Numbered from the stretch's first letter, positions 1 through 5,012 are shown. The stretch: DNA of 5,230 nt from an uncultured Eubacteriales bacterium (GCA_900555065.1 USJY01000125.1:1-5230); one strand, 5' to 3'. Translations and numbers: made by a program. Notes: generated by a model from the letters alone, not told the origin.

Positions 1-322
1 CCGGCAGCGTCGTGGCCTCGGCCCGGCCGTCCACCGGTCGGAATTCCGACCGTCCCGCGGCGGCGCGCATGGCGGCGGCGCGCATGTCGCCGTTCGGCTC
101 CACGCCGTATACCGTACAGCCCGTTTCCAAAAGCTGCCGCGCGAAAATACCGGTGCCGCATCCGACGTCTGCCGCCGTGCGGCCCGGACCGATCCCCCGC
201 GCGCGCAGCGCGTCCACGAACGCGGTAATTTCGATCTCCGCCGTGATGTAATACATGCAGCCGTAAAACTGCTCGTAGATCTCCCGCCGGTCCCAGCCGG
301 CCAGATCGATTTCCGTAAACAT
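1..322 (-). CDS. Class I SAM-dependent methyltransferase, 5' part only (runs off the left edge)
   Basis: The first 107 codons of a minus-strand gene are present; the rest lies beyond position 1. Residues 52-58 read DVGCGTG, the glycine-rich motif I that binds S-adenosylmethionine, preceded by a hydrophobic beta-strand. About 17 residues later VYGVEPN (71-77) supplies the acidic residue (E75) expected to contact the ribose hydroxyls at the end of strand beta2. This supports a Rossmann-fold methyltransferase of the Methyltransf_11/25 type; the substrate cannot be told. The ATG at 322 is favoured because a purine-rich GGGGGGAG lies 4 nt upstream. The first ~45 residues are odd. They contain IDL, W10, RREIYEQF and YYITAEIEIT, in the order and spacing of the N-terminus of type A chloramphenicol acetyltransferase, not of a usual methyltransferase. 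The gene is separated from nadE by ~650 bp, so it probably has its own promoter. Methyltransferase call is firm; specificity unknown. Confidence 0.85.
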   Translation of the reverse strand, partial: MFTEIDLAGWDRREIYEQFYGCMYYITAEIEITAFVDALRARGIGPGRTAADVGCGTGIFARQLLETGCTVYGVEPNGDMRAAAMRAAAGRSEFRPVDGRAEATTLP

Positions 323-326
323 GCTT

Positions 327-334
327 CTCCCCCC
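327..334 (-). promoter_or_regulatory. Ribosome binding site of the methyltransferase gene
   Basis: On the minus strand the bases read GGGGGGAG, followed by AAGC and the ATG at 322. The run contains GGAG and sits 4 nt from the start, slightly short but acceptable. It decides the start codon, since no other in-frame start is better placed. Confidence 0.6.
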
Positions 335-835
335 ATTTTTGGTATATACACTGCCATCGACGCAGCGAAGCGCGCTTCAAGACACGGTTTTCCGTCCGTT
401 TCCACCGCCGCAACGATATGTTTATGGAAGTGCTGCCAGACAAAACGACCGCGTTTTCATACGATCCGGCCGTCCGCGGCAGACGCGTTGCTGCGCTCCG
501 GGTTCAGCCAATGCCCGCCGGACGCACGGAACGCCCTCCGTACGGCGTTATAAGCCGACGCGGACGGGAAAAGGTGAAGCGGAATTCGTACAGACAAGTT
601 TCTTACTTTTGCGGCGCAATACCAACCCTCGCGGACATGCGCCCGTCTGGACTTTCTTACCGCCGAAACTGCGTACCGCGCGATGGCAGGCAGGCTTTCC
701 GAAGCCGGCCGCTGTGGTTTTTCCCGCTTCGCGCCGGACCATTCCGCGCGCCGGCAAGCTTGGCTTGTGAACGCGGGCGGCGTTTACACCATGCGACACG
801 CGCCAGCCCGACCGATGCACGCGGCCTTCTGGATG

Positions 836-868
836 CTCCGGCCGCAGGGCGCGCAGCCCTGCCCGGAG
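836..868. repeat. Strong imperfect hairpin (13 paired bases, 2-nt bulge)
   Basis: The arms are CTCCGG (836-841) with CCGGAG (863-868), and GCAGGGC (844-850) with GCCCTGC (856-862). The loop is 5 nt (851-855) and two C residues (842-843) are bulged. No T-run follows on either strand, so it is not a standard intrinsic terminator. It lies about 100-130 bp downstream of the nadE stop and could stabilise the 3' end of the nadE message or be part of a dispersed palindromic repeat. Confidence 0.6.
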
Positions 869-888
869 GTTCCTTCACAGGCCCGGAC

Positions 889-903
889 GCAGCGATGCGC
901 TGC
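889..903. repeat. Short perfect hairpin
   Basis: GCAGCG (889-894) and CGCTGC (898-903) are exact inverted repeats around a 3-nt loop. It stands 20 bp from the 836-868 hairpin, on the nadE side, so the two would be adjacent stem-loops in a nadE read-through transcript. No T-run follows it. Confidence 0.5.
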
Positions 904-968
904 CCACTCTCCGATGCCTGCGGCGCGGTTCCAATCGTTCCCGTCCCCGAAGGCGGGCAAAGGGACCG

Positions 969-1709
969 CTATTGCTCTTTTTGATTCCGATACGTCCGGA
1001 TGGGGGAACGCTTATGCTCGCTTGTGCGGTGGTACCGCTCGATGACCGCCCGCTCCGCCTCGGAGACCGGCTCCCCCGCCAGATAACGGTCGATGGCCGC
1101 GTAGGTCACGCCCATTTCCTGCTCGTCGGTCTGCCCCTCGTAGAGCGCCGCGGAGGGGGCCTTGCGGATCACGCATTCGGGCGCGTCCAGATACCGCAGG
1201 AATTCATAGATCTCCGTGACCGTGAGATCGGAAATCGGGTTGAAATCGGACGCGCCGTCGCCCCACTTGGTAAAATAGCCCATATAGGCCTCGCTGCGGT
1301 TCCCCGTTCCGGCCACGAGGCGGTGCTCCGCGGCGGCGCAGGCGTACAGCGTCAACATCCGCAGACGGGGCGCGATATTGGCCTTCGCGGCGTCGTTCAG
1401 CGCGAACGCTTCGACGAAGCTTTCCATCGCCGTGCGCTTGAGCGCCGTCAGATCGACCGTGCGGCACTCGATCCCGAACCGTTCCGCGACCTCCAGCGCG
1501 TCGCGCAGATCCTCGCCGAAATTCCGGCTGGACTCACAGGGCAGAAGCAGCCCGACCGTATCGTCGCAGGCCGCCTTGCAGAGCGCGCCGGCCAGCGCGC
1601 TGTCCTTTCCGCCGCTGTTCCCGAACACGATGCCCGCCGCACCGCTCTCCTGCAGCAGACGCCGGATGAACGCCACCCGATCTTCCAGCTCGAACGCGTA
1701 ATCGCGCAT
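969..1709 (-). CDS. nadE: NH3-dependent NAD+ synthetase
   Basis: A 246-residue protein that adenylates deamido-NAD+ with ATP and amidates it with ammonia, the last step of NAD+ biosynthesis in the cytoplasm. The N-type ATP pyrophosphatase loop is SGGKDS at residues 32-37. Family landmarks follow in order: NIAPRLRM (111-118), GTGNRSE (134-140), GYFTKWGDGASDFNP (144-158), DLTVTEIY (161-168) and a C-terminal EGQTDEQEMG (191-200). A single synthetase domain with no N-terminal nitrilase/glutaminase domain marks the short ammonia-using form, and length is normal for it. The start is placed at 1709 (MRDYAFELEDRV), not at an ATG 57 nt further upstream, because GAGGTG sits 7 nt before it and the upstream extension is Arg-rich and unlike the family. 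A near-consensus promoter lies ~70-100 bp upstream. The stop is TAG. Confidence 0.96.
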   Translation of the reverse strand: MRDYAFELEDRVAFIRRLLQESGAAGIVFGNSGGKDSALAGALCKAACDDTVGLLLPCESSRNFGEDLRDALEVAERFGIECRTVDLTALKRTAMESFVEAFALNDAAKANIAPRLRMLTLYACAAAEHRLVAGTGNRSEAYMGYFTKWGDGASDFNPISDLTVTEIYEFLRYLDAPECVIRKAPSAALYEGQTDEQEMGVTYAAIDRYLAGEPVSEAERAVIERYHRTSEHKRSPIRTYRNQKEQ

Positions 1710-1716
1710 AACCCAA

Positions 1717-1722
1717 CACCTC
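1717..1722 (-). promoter_or_regulatory. Ribosome binding site that fixes the nadE start
   Basis: The minus strand reads GAGGTG with a 7-nt spacer to the ATG at 1709. The alternative in-frame ATG at 1766 has no comparable site and lies only a few bases from the expected transcription start, so 1709 is preferred. Confidence 0.75.
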
Positions 1723-1737
1723 GCGTATTTTTGAATC

Positions 1738-1752
1738 GCGGCGTACCGCCGC
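1738..1752 (-). repeat. Hairpin in the nadE 5' untranslated leader
   Basis: GCGGCG and CGCCGC form a perfect 6-bp stem with a 3-nt loop, inside the ~65-nt leader between the nadE promoter and its ribosome binding site. No U-run follows, so it is not a terminator. It leaves the ribosome binding site free. A regulatory role is possible but not shown. Confidence 0.4.
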
Positions 1753-1780
1753 CGGGCGATGCCCATAAAAATCTCATATT

Positions 1781-1809
1781 ACTATACAACATCCGCCGCA
1801 AAAAATCAA
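1781..1809 (-). promoter_or_regulatory. Sigma-A type promoter of nadE
   Basis: On the minus strand TTGATT (1804-1809) and TATAGT (1781-1786) are separated by exactly 17 bp. Both hexamers are close to consensus. Transcription would start near 1774 and give a leader of about 65 nt before nadE. I see no clear operator for an NAD-responsive repressor in it. Confidence 0.75.
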
Positions 1810-1822
1810 GGGCTTCCCCTAC

Positions 1823-1996
1823 AAAAAGCAGAGACGCCGCGCAGCGGACATGCGGGTCTGCCGCATCCGGCGGCGATTTTTCTTCCGCCCGCGGCATGTG
1901 GAACACACCGCCCTTCCGAAGCATGTGATAAGGGCCGCCCGAAACGAGACGGAAGCCGCGCCGGAGCGCTCCGCCGTGTTCCGCGGCGTATCCGGC
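1823..1996 (-). ncRNA. Candidate structured small RNA of ~175 nt (family unknown)
   Basis: This stretch starts just downstream of a strong promoter (2003-2030) and ends in a run of five U (1823-1827), before the separate nadE promoter. No frame in it is credible as protein. Its ends are complementary. Bases 1982-1989 and 1834-1841 pair over 8 bp, with a further CGGA/UCUG pairing outside one mismatch. Just inside, 1970-1976 pairs with 1842-1848 over 7 bp including one G-U, leaving a 5-nt bulge GAACA on the 5' side only. Internal elements include ATGCGG/CCGCAT with a 5-nt loop, GCCCTT/AAGGGC, and a GCGGTGTG hairpin. Length and a long closing stem would fit a 6S-like or other housekeeping RNA, but I do not recognise a family consensus. 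It could also be a distal, readthrough-prone leader of nadE. GC-rich DNA forms stems easily, so confidence is limited. Confidence 0.35.
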
Positions 1997-2002
1997 AAAA
2001 CC

Positions 2003-2030
2003 ATTCTAGCACAGATCGGCGGAAAGTCAA
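2003..2030 (-). promoter_or_regulatory. Strong extended -10 promoter reading left
   Basis: On the minus strand TTGACT (2025-2030) and TAGAAT (2003-2008) are 16 bp apart, and TGC directly precedes the -10 hexamer, giving an extended -10. Four A-tracts in phase lie immediately upstream (2038-2073). Transcription would start near 1996. There is no gene directly downstream other than nadE, ~290 nt away, which has its own promoter. Confidence 0.75.
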
Positions 2031-2037
2031 TTCCTTC

Positions 2038-2073
2038 TTTTTCCCATGTTTTTCTCATATTTTTCTCACTTTT
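2038..2073 (-). promoter_or_regulatory. Phased A-tracts (predicted curved DNA / UP-like element) upstream of the promoter
   Basis: On the minus strand, runs of A occupy 2070-2073, 2060-2064, 2049-2053 and 2038-2042. The last three are centred 11 bp apart and the first about 9-10 bp off. A-tracts repeated at the helical period bend DNA, and A-rich DNA just upstream of -35 can bind the RNA polymerase alpha C-terminal domain. Both effects raise promoter strength. This is established for other promoters; here it is inference. Confidence 0.6.
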
Positions 2074-2100
2074 ATCGCAGCAATCTCCGCCTGCGCGCAT

Positions 2101-2113
2101 AAAAAAGGGCGGC
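2101..2113. terminator. Left half of a terminator split by the IS element
   Basis: Plus strand reads six A then GGGCGGC (2107-2113). The matching arm GCCGTCC and six T lie at 3427-3441, on the other side of the IS. Without the IS they form a 7-bp stem (one G-U as plus-strand RNA, one A-C mismatch as minus-strand RNA) with a loop of about nine bases. A U-run follows on both strands. For permease transcripts the T-tract is the complement of 2101-2106. Confidence 0.65.
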
Positions 2114-2118
2114 GAAAA

Positions 2119-2146
2119 TGAAGTGCCCCCCAAAAGTTAGACAAAA
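2119..2146 (+). repeat. Terminal inverted repeat, orfB side
   Basis: Starts TGAAGTGCCCCCC and continues through GTTAGACA. Compared with the other end, 21 of 28 positions match; mismatches are at positions 5, 8, 9, 15-17 and 26. The terminal TG fits the IS3 family. Confidence 0.8.
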
Positions 2147-2154
2147 ATATGGAA

Positions 2155-2996
2155 TTAAGCAGCGGAGAGGGCTTGATGTCTGTGAAGAGCAGGCGGCAAG
2201 CCCTTAAGCTTTGTCTTGATGCGATGGTTGTTGTAATAATCCAGATCGTCAATAAGTTCAGCTTTAAAATGTTCCATAGATTCAAATTGCTGCAAATACA
2301 GCAACGCACTTTTAAGCAGTCCGAAAAAGTTATCAATGACCGCATTGTCCAGACAGTTGCCTTTACGGCTCATGGTTTGCCGGATATTCTTTTTCTTGAG
2401 CATCCGCTGGTATTGCTTATCTGGTACTGCCAGCCTTGGTCGGAGTGAAGGATGAGGTTTGTGTTATCTGGTATCTGCGCAAACGCCTGATCTATCATGG
2501 ACACCACCATAGATAACACTGGCCTGTCTGAAATAGAATAGCTGACGATGTCCCTGCTGTACAGGTCAAGGATGGTAGAGAGGTAGACTTTATGCCCAAA
2601 CAGGCCAAACTCTGTGACGTCTGTCACCCATTTTTGGTTTGGCCGTTCAGCCTCAAAACTCCGCTCCAGCAGATTGGGCGCAACCTCGCCCGCCTCGCCT
2701 TTGTAAGACTGGTATTTCTTCATCCGCACACGGCAGACAACCCCCAGTTCCTTCATTAGCCGCTGTACCGTCTTGTGATTCAGCGTAAAACCCCGCAGTT
2801 TCAGTACGGCTGTAATCCGGCGGTATCCATACCGGCCTTTATTCTCGTTGTAAATGGCCTTGATGGCTGCTTTAGCTTTATCGTATTTGTCCGGCTTCTC
2901 CATCCGTTTAGAATGGTAGTAGTAAGTCGCACGAGGAAGTTGAGCGATGGAAAGAAGAATGTTCAAAGAATGATGTTGCCTCAGTTCGTCAATCAC
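2155..2996 (-). pseudogene. IS150-type transposase OrfB (DDE catalytic protein), frameshifted
   Basis: Would encode ~280 residues: a helix-turn-helix (HTH_21) region around residues 35-90 with RYGYRRI and NHKTVQRLM, then an rve-type catalytic core. The first Asp of the triad is D126 (WVTDVTEF), the second D186 (LHSDQGWQY). After residue 192 the frame is lost. One base is missing between 2421 and 2420, where the family reads QYQHKQYQ and this copy reads QYQISN. The other frame then continues to the natural end (RKGNCLDNAV to QALSAA, stop TAA at 2155-2157). The third catalytic residue, 36 positions after D186 once the frame is restored, is Asp (GAT at 2332-2334) where the family has Glu. The ALL in LKSALLY replaces the usual ELL. 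The start is the GTG at 2996 overlapping the orfA stop, or a -1 frameshift from orfA. Product is certainly transposase; activity is not expected. Confidence 0.93.
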
Positions 2997-3361
2997 CCGC
3001 GCTTTTTGCGCTGACGTCGCTCGTCTTTCAAAACCAAGGCTTGCAAGTTTTTTAGGTAGGCTACCTCTGCACGCAGCCGTTGATTCTCTGCAATGAGATC
3101 TTCCTCTACCTGTTTTTCCATTTTTGGCGCACGTCCTTTTTGTGTCCCACTTGCGGCACTGGCTCGCCCTCTCCGCTCAATATTTAGTCCTTCTGGACCT
3201 TCTTCAAGGTAAATTCTTTCCCATGCCGGTATTCGGCTATGACCCTTTATCCCAAATCGCCGTTCCGTTTCTCGGTAGCTCTACCTTTCTGCTCGCATGG
3301 TTTCGATTACTATTTTCTTGAATTCTCCTGTATATCGCTTATCTGCTACTCCCTTTGGCAT
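2993..3361 (-). pseudogene. IS150-type transposase OrfA (DNA-binding protein), nonsense mutation
   Basis: A 123-codon frame (including the TGA stop), missing from ordinary ORF lists because TAG interrupts codon 27 (3281-3283). It starts MPKGVADKRYTGEFKK and carries an N-terminal helix-turn-helix that would end near residue 60. TAG falls in the segment SYRE is part of, where relatives read a Leu before it. The C-terminal half (KQVEEDLIAENQRLRAEVAYL) is a leucine-zipper-like coiled coil as in other IS3-family OrfA proteins, ending ERRQRKKRG. A good ribosome binding site, GAGGGG (3370-3375), lies 8 nt before ATG 3361. The A-run AAAAAG (3002-3007) near the end is where a -1 shift into orfB could occur; it has five A where the classic slippery heptamer A-AAA-AAG has six. 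Confidence 0.9.
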
Positions 3362-3369
3362 TAAAATCA

Positions 3370-3375
3370 CCCCTC
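3370..3375 (-). promoter_or_regulatory. Ribosome binding site of orfA
   Basis: GAGGGG on the minus strand, 8 nt from the ATG at 3361. A TATACT (3386-3391) just upstream could be a -10 element, but no suitable -35 is seen within the IS end, so no promoter is called. Confidence 0.6.
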
Positions 3376-3394
3376 TTGGTTATTCAGTATACCA

Positions 3395-3422
3395 TTCTGT
3401 CTAACAAATGGGGTACAGTTCA
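3395..3422 (-). repeat. Terminal inverted repeat, orfA side
   Basis: Read on the minus strand it starts TGAACTGTACCCC and contains GTTAGACA, pairing with the repeat at 2119-2146 (21 of 28 positions). TGAACTGTACCCC is very close to the IS150-type end consensus. Confidence 0.85.
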
Positions 3423-3426
3423 CGAT

Positions 3427-3441
3427 GCCGTCCTGTTTTTT
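3427..3441. terminator. Right half of the terminator split by the IS element
   Basis: Plus strand GCCGTCC (3427-3433), then TG and six T (3436-3441). It is the partner of GGGCGGC at 2107-2113. It begins 42 nt beyond the permease stop, a normal position for that gene's terminator. With the IS in place the two arms are ~1.3 kb apart and cannot act as an ordinary intrinsic terminator. Confidence 0.65.
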
Positions 3442-3475
3442 ACTTCAAAAAGATGCCCGAGCTGCCGGCGCTATA

Positions 3476-4882
3476 TTAAAGCTCGAAGTCCACGCCGGTG
3501 TTGGAGGGCTCGTCCTTCATGACGTAATCCTTGCCCGGCAGCACCGCGTTGAGCACGATCCCCGCGAGCGCCGCGACGGCGAGGCCGGAAAGGCTGATTG
3601 TCGCGCTTCCGACCGTGAAGCTGAGCGCGCCGCTCTGCCCCGCCAGCGTGTCGGCCCCCATGCTGGAGCTGAAATTGATTCCGAGCGCCGTGACGATGAT
3701 CACCGCGGCGATGATCAGGTTCCGGCTCTTCGTAAAGTCCACGCGGTTTTCGACGACGTTGCGGACGCCGATCGAGGAGATCATTCCATACAGGATGAAG
3801 GAGATGCCGCCGATGATCGCGGTCGGAATGGTGCTGATTACCGCCGAGACGATCGGGAAAAAGCTGATCGCGACGGCGAAGCAGGCCGCGATCCGGACGA
3901 CCTTCGGATCATGTACGCCGGTGAGGACCAGCACGCCGGTATTCTCACCGTAGGTGGTGTTGGCCGGGCCGCCGAACAGCGCGGAGAAGGTCGTCGCGAG
4001 TCCGTCCCCGGTCAGCGTGCGGTGCAGGCCCGGATCGCGCAGGAAGTTCTTTTTCGTCGTTTCGCTGATCGCCGAGATGTCGCCGATATGCTCCATCATG
4101 GTCGCGAGCGCGATGGGAACGATGGCGATGATCGAGCTGACGATCAGGGAGGTGTTGGAAAAATCCACGCCGAGGATCGTCGATTCCTTCACGATCGGGA
4201 AGCCGATCAGGCTGCCCCACAGATTCCCCTGCCCGATCTGCCCGGCGGTCTCCTTGACGGGCGTAAAATCGACCGCGCCGATACAGACCGCCACGATGTA
4301 GGAAACGACGATGCCCAGAATGATCGGGATGATCTTGAGCATCCCTCTGCCCCATATGTTGAGCGCGATGATGACGAGCAGCGCGACGATGGCGAGCAGC
4401 CAGTTCGTGCTGCAGTTGTTGACGGCTGTCGGAGCCAGAATCAGGCCGATGGAAATGATGATCGGCCCGGTGACGACCGGCGGGAAGAAGCGCATGACCT
4501 TCGTAATGCCGACGGCCTTGATGAGCGCGGCGAGGAGCAGATACACCAGCCCCGCGCAGGCGACGCCCAGGCACGCGTACGGCAGCAGTTCGGAGCGCGT
4601 CAGCCCGTCCTTTCCCGCCTCCGGCGCGACTAAAAAGTACCCCCCGAGGAACGCGAAGGAAGAGCCGAGGAAGGCCGGGACCTTGCCCCTCGTGATGAGA
4701 TGAAAGAGCAGGGTTCCGAGGCCCGCCATCAACAGGGTGGTCGAAACGTCCAGCCCTGTCAGCAGCGGCACCAGCACGGTCGCGCCGAACATGGCGAAGG
4801 TGTGCTGGAGTCCGAGGATCAGTTTTTTGGATGCCGTGAGCTTTACGCCCGCGGCGGTGTTCCCGTCCGTTTGATGTTCCAT
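3476..4882 (-). CDS. uraA: Uracil permease, NCS2 (nucleobase:cation symporter-2) family
   Basis: A 468-residue, very hydrophobic inner-membrane protein of normal NCS2 length with about 14 membrane segments. It most likely imports uracil with H+ for pyrimidine salvage. Signatures by position: GLQHTFAMFGATVLVP (24-39), the LGSSFAF half-helix (72-78), MEHIGD (263-268) whose E264 corresponds to the substrate-binding Glu in TM8 of E. coli UraA, and GGPANTTYGENTGV (304-317) whose E313 corresponds to the TM10 Glu. The GLHRTLTGDGL block (285-295) between them is also typical. Where E. coli has EHVGH this protein has EHIGD, so one substrate-contacting His is Asp. Xanthine or another nucleobase cannot be excluded, but overall similarity favours uracil. 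The start at 4882 is the only good in-frame start, although the Shine-Dalgarno is unusually far. A promoter and a structured leader precede the gene. Confidence 0.93.
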   Translation of the reverse strand: MEHQTDGNTAAGVKLTASKKLILGLQHTFAMFGATVLVPLLTGLDVSTTLLMAGLGTLLFHLITRGKVPAFLGSSFAFLGGYFLVAPEAGKDGLTRSELLPYACLGVACAGLVYLLLAALIKAVGITKVMRFFPPVVTGPIIISIGLILAPTAVNNCSTNWLLAIVALLVIIALNIWGRGMLKIIPIILGIVVSYIVAVCIGAVDFTPVKETAGQIGQGNLWGSLIGFPIVKESTILGVDFSNTSLIVSSIIAIVPIALATMMEHIGDISAISETTKKNFLRDPGLHRTLTGDGLATTFSALFGGPANTTYGENTGVLVLTGVHDPKVVRIAACFAVAISFFPIVSAVISTIPTAIIGGISFILYGMISSIGVRNVVENRVDFTKSRNLIIAAVIIVTALGINFSSSMGADTLAGQSGALSFTVGSATISLSGLAVAALAGIVLNAVLPGKDYVMKDEPSNTGVDFEL

Positions 4883-4895
4883 TCCGCTTTTACAT

Positions 4896-4901
4896 CCTCC
4901 T
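4896..4901 (-). promoter_or_regulatory. Perfect but distant ribosome binding site of the permease, next to an ATG-TAA start-stop
   Basis: AGGAGG on the minus strand is a perfect Shine-Dalgarno, but 13 nt separate it from the ATG at 4882; 5-9 is usual. Directly after it lies ATG-TAA (4890-4895), a start codon followed at once by a stop, with zero spacing. No other in-frame start exists nearby. Either initiation tolerates the distance, or the spacing is part of translational control. Confidence 0.6.
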
Positions 4902-4917
4902 GTGATTCATTTTCGAT

Positions 4918-4993
4918 CGGGCGCCGCAGGCCCGCGCAAGGAAAAAGCATACGTGATGTATGCCGCCGGGCGCCGCGCCGCGCGGGCGCGGGC
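4918..4993 (-). promoter_or_regulatory. GC-rich, self-complementary permease leader
   Basis: Within the ~120-nt leader, GCGGCGCCCG occurs twice in direct orientation (complements of 4918-4927 and 4967-4976). GCGCGGGC (complement of 4930-4937) can pair over 8 bp with GCCCGCGC at either of two overlapping upstream copies (4980-4987 or 4986-4993). Such pairing would enclose the terminator-like hairpin at 4947-4963. I do not see the PyrR binding-loop consensus or a purine riboswitch core. Confidence 0.45.
4942..4963 (-). terminator. Terminator-like hairpin inside the permease leader (possible attenuator)
   Basis: On the minus strand GCATAC (4958-4963), a 5-nt loop and GTATGC (4947-4952) form a perfect 6-bp stem followed by TTTTT (4942-4946). 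It lies about 45-65 nt after the predicted transcription start and 60 nt before the permease ATG, between promoter and gene. That is where a transcription attenuator would sit. The stem is short and only half G-C, so termination may be partial. Confidence 0.5.
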
Positions 4994-5012
4994 ATTCTGT
5001 TTTGCTTTGTCT

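Larger units (their letters stand above)
323..968. other. Gene-free interval between nadE and the methyltransferase, rich in hairpins
   Basis: No reading frame in this ~646-bp stretch looks like a protein. The open frames on both strands are Arg/Pro/Ala-rich, low in hydrophobic segments and without a convincing ribosome binding site, as expected from open frames in GC-rich non-coding DNA. It contains a strong imperfect hairpin (836-868), a 6-bp hairpin (889-903) and a 12-bp perfect palindrome (367-378). No U-tracted terminator is obvious after nadE. A TATATA box at about 342-347 (minus strand) could be a -10 for the methyltransferase, but I see no matching -35. The stretch could be a dispersed intergenic repeat, a decayed gene, or the source of an untranslated RNA; the sequence alone does not decide. 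Confidence 0.55.
2119..3422 (-). mobile_element. IS3-family, IS150-group insertion sequence, inactivated (1304 bp)
   Basis: The ends are imperfect inverted repeats beginning TGAA-TG, with GTTAGACA conserved inside, the pattern of IS150-group elements. Two overlapping transposase genes, orfA (2993-3361) and orfB (2155-2996), read right to left. The orfA stop and the orfB GTG overlap as GTGA. The element is lower in GC than its flanks. All the coding capacity is broken: an in-frame TAG in orfA, a 1-nt deletion in orfB, and loss of the catalytic Glu. No exact 3-bp target duplication abuts the ends (left flank AAA, right flank CGA); a CGA does occur 3 bases away from the left end. Together these suggest an old, immobile copy. 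It sits in the loop of the permease terminator. Confidence 0.92.

Noticed and set aside
418..984. A 188-codon open frame on the plus strand.
   Set aside because: Arg/Pro/Gly-rich with no family resemblance, no ribosome binding site, and it runs into the antisense of nadE. Open frames of this size are common in GC-rich DNA.
1026..1040. Plus-strand GCGGTGGTACCGCTC resembles the T-box antiterminator core (GGGTGGNACCGCG).
   Set aside because: It lies inside the nadE coding sequence on the opposite strand, encoding RYHR near the C-terminus, with no specifier stem or terminator around it. Coincidence.
1801..1822. AGGG-GAAG-CCCT followed by TTGATTTTTT on the minus strand, a possible terminator before nadE.
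   Set aside because: Only a 4-bp stem, and its T-rich tail coincides with the nadE -35 region. Mentioned as a possible secondary stop only.
972..1928. A 318-codon plus-strand frame overlapping nadE.
   Set aside because: Antisense shadow of nadE, extending through its promoter and the candidate RNA; no start signal.
3443..3470. A second terminator-like element after the permease: GCCGGCAGCTCGGGC then ATCTTTTTG on the minus strand.
   Set aside because: The stem needs a bulge and has only about four pairs; the hairpin split by the IS is a much better terminator.
3425..4633. A 402-codon plus-strand frame rich in Asp, Arg and Gln.
   Set aside because: It is the antisense shadow of the permease gene; charged composition is the mirror of hydrophobic codons on the other strand.
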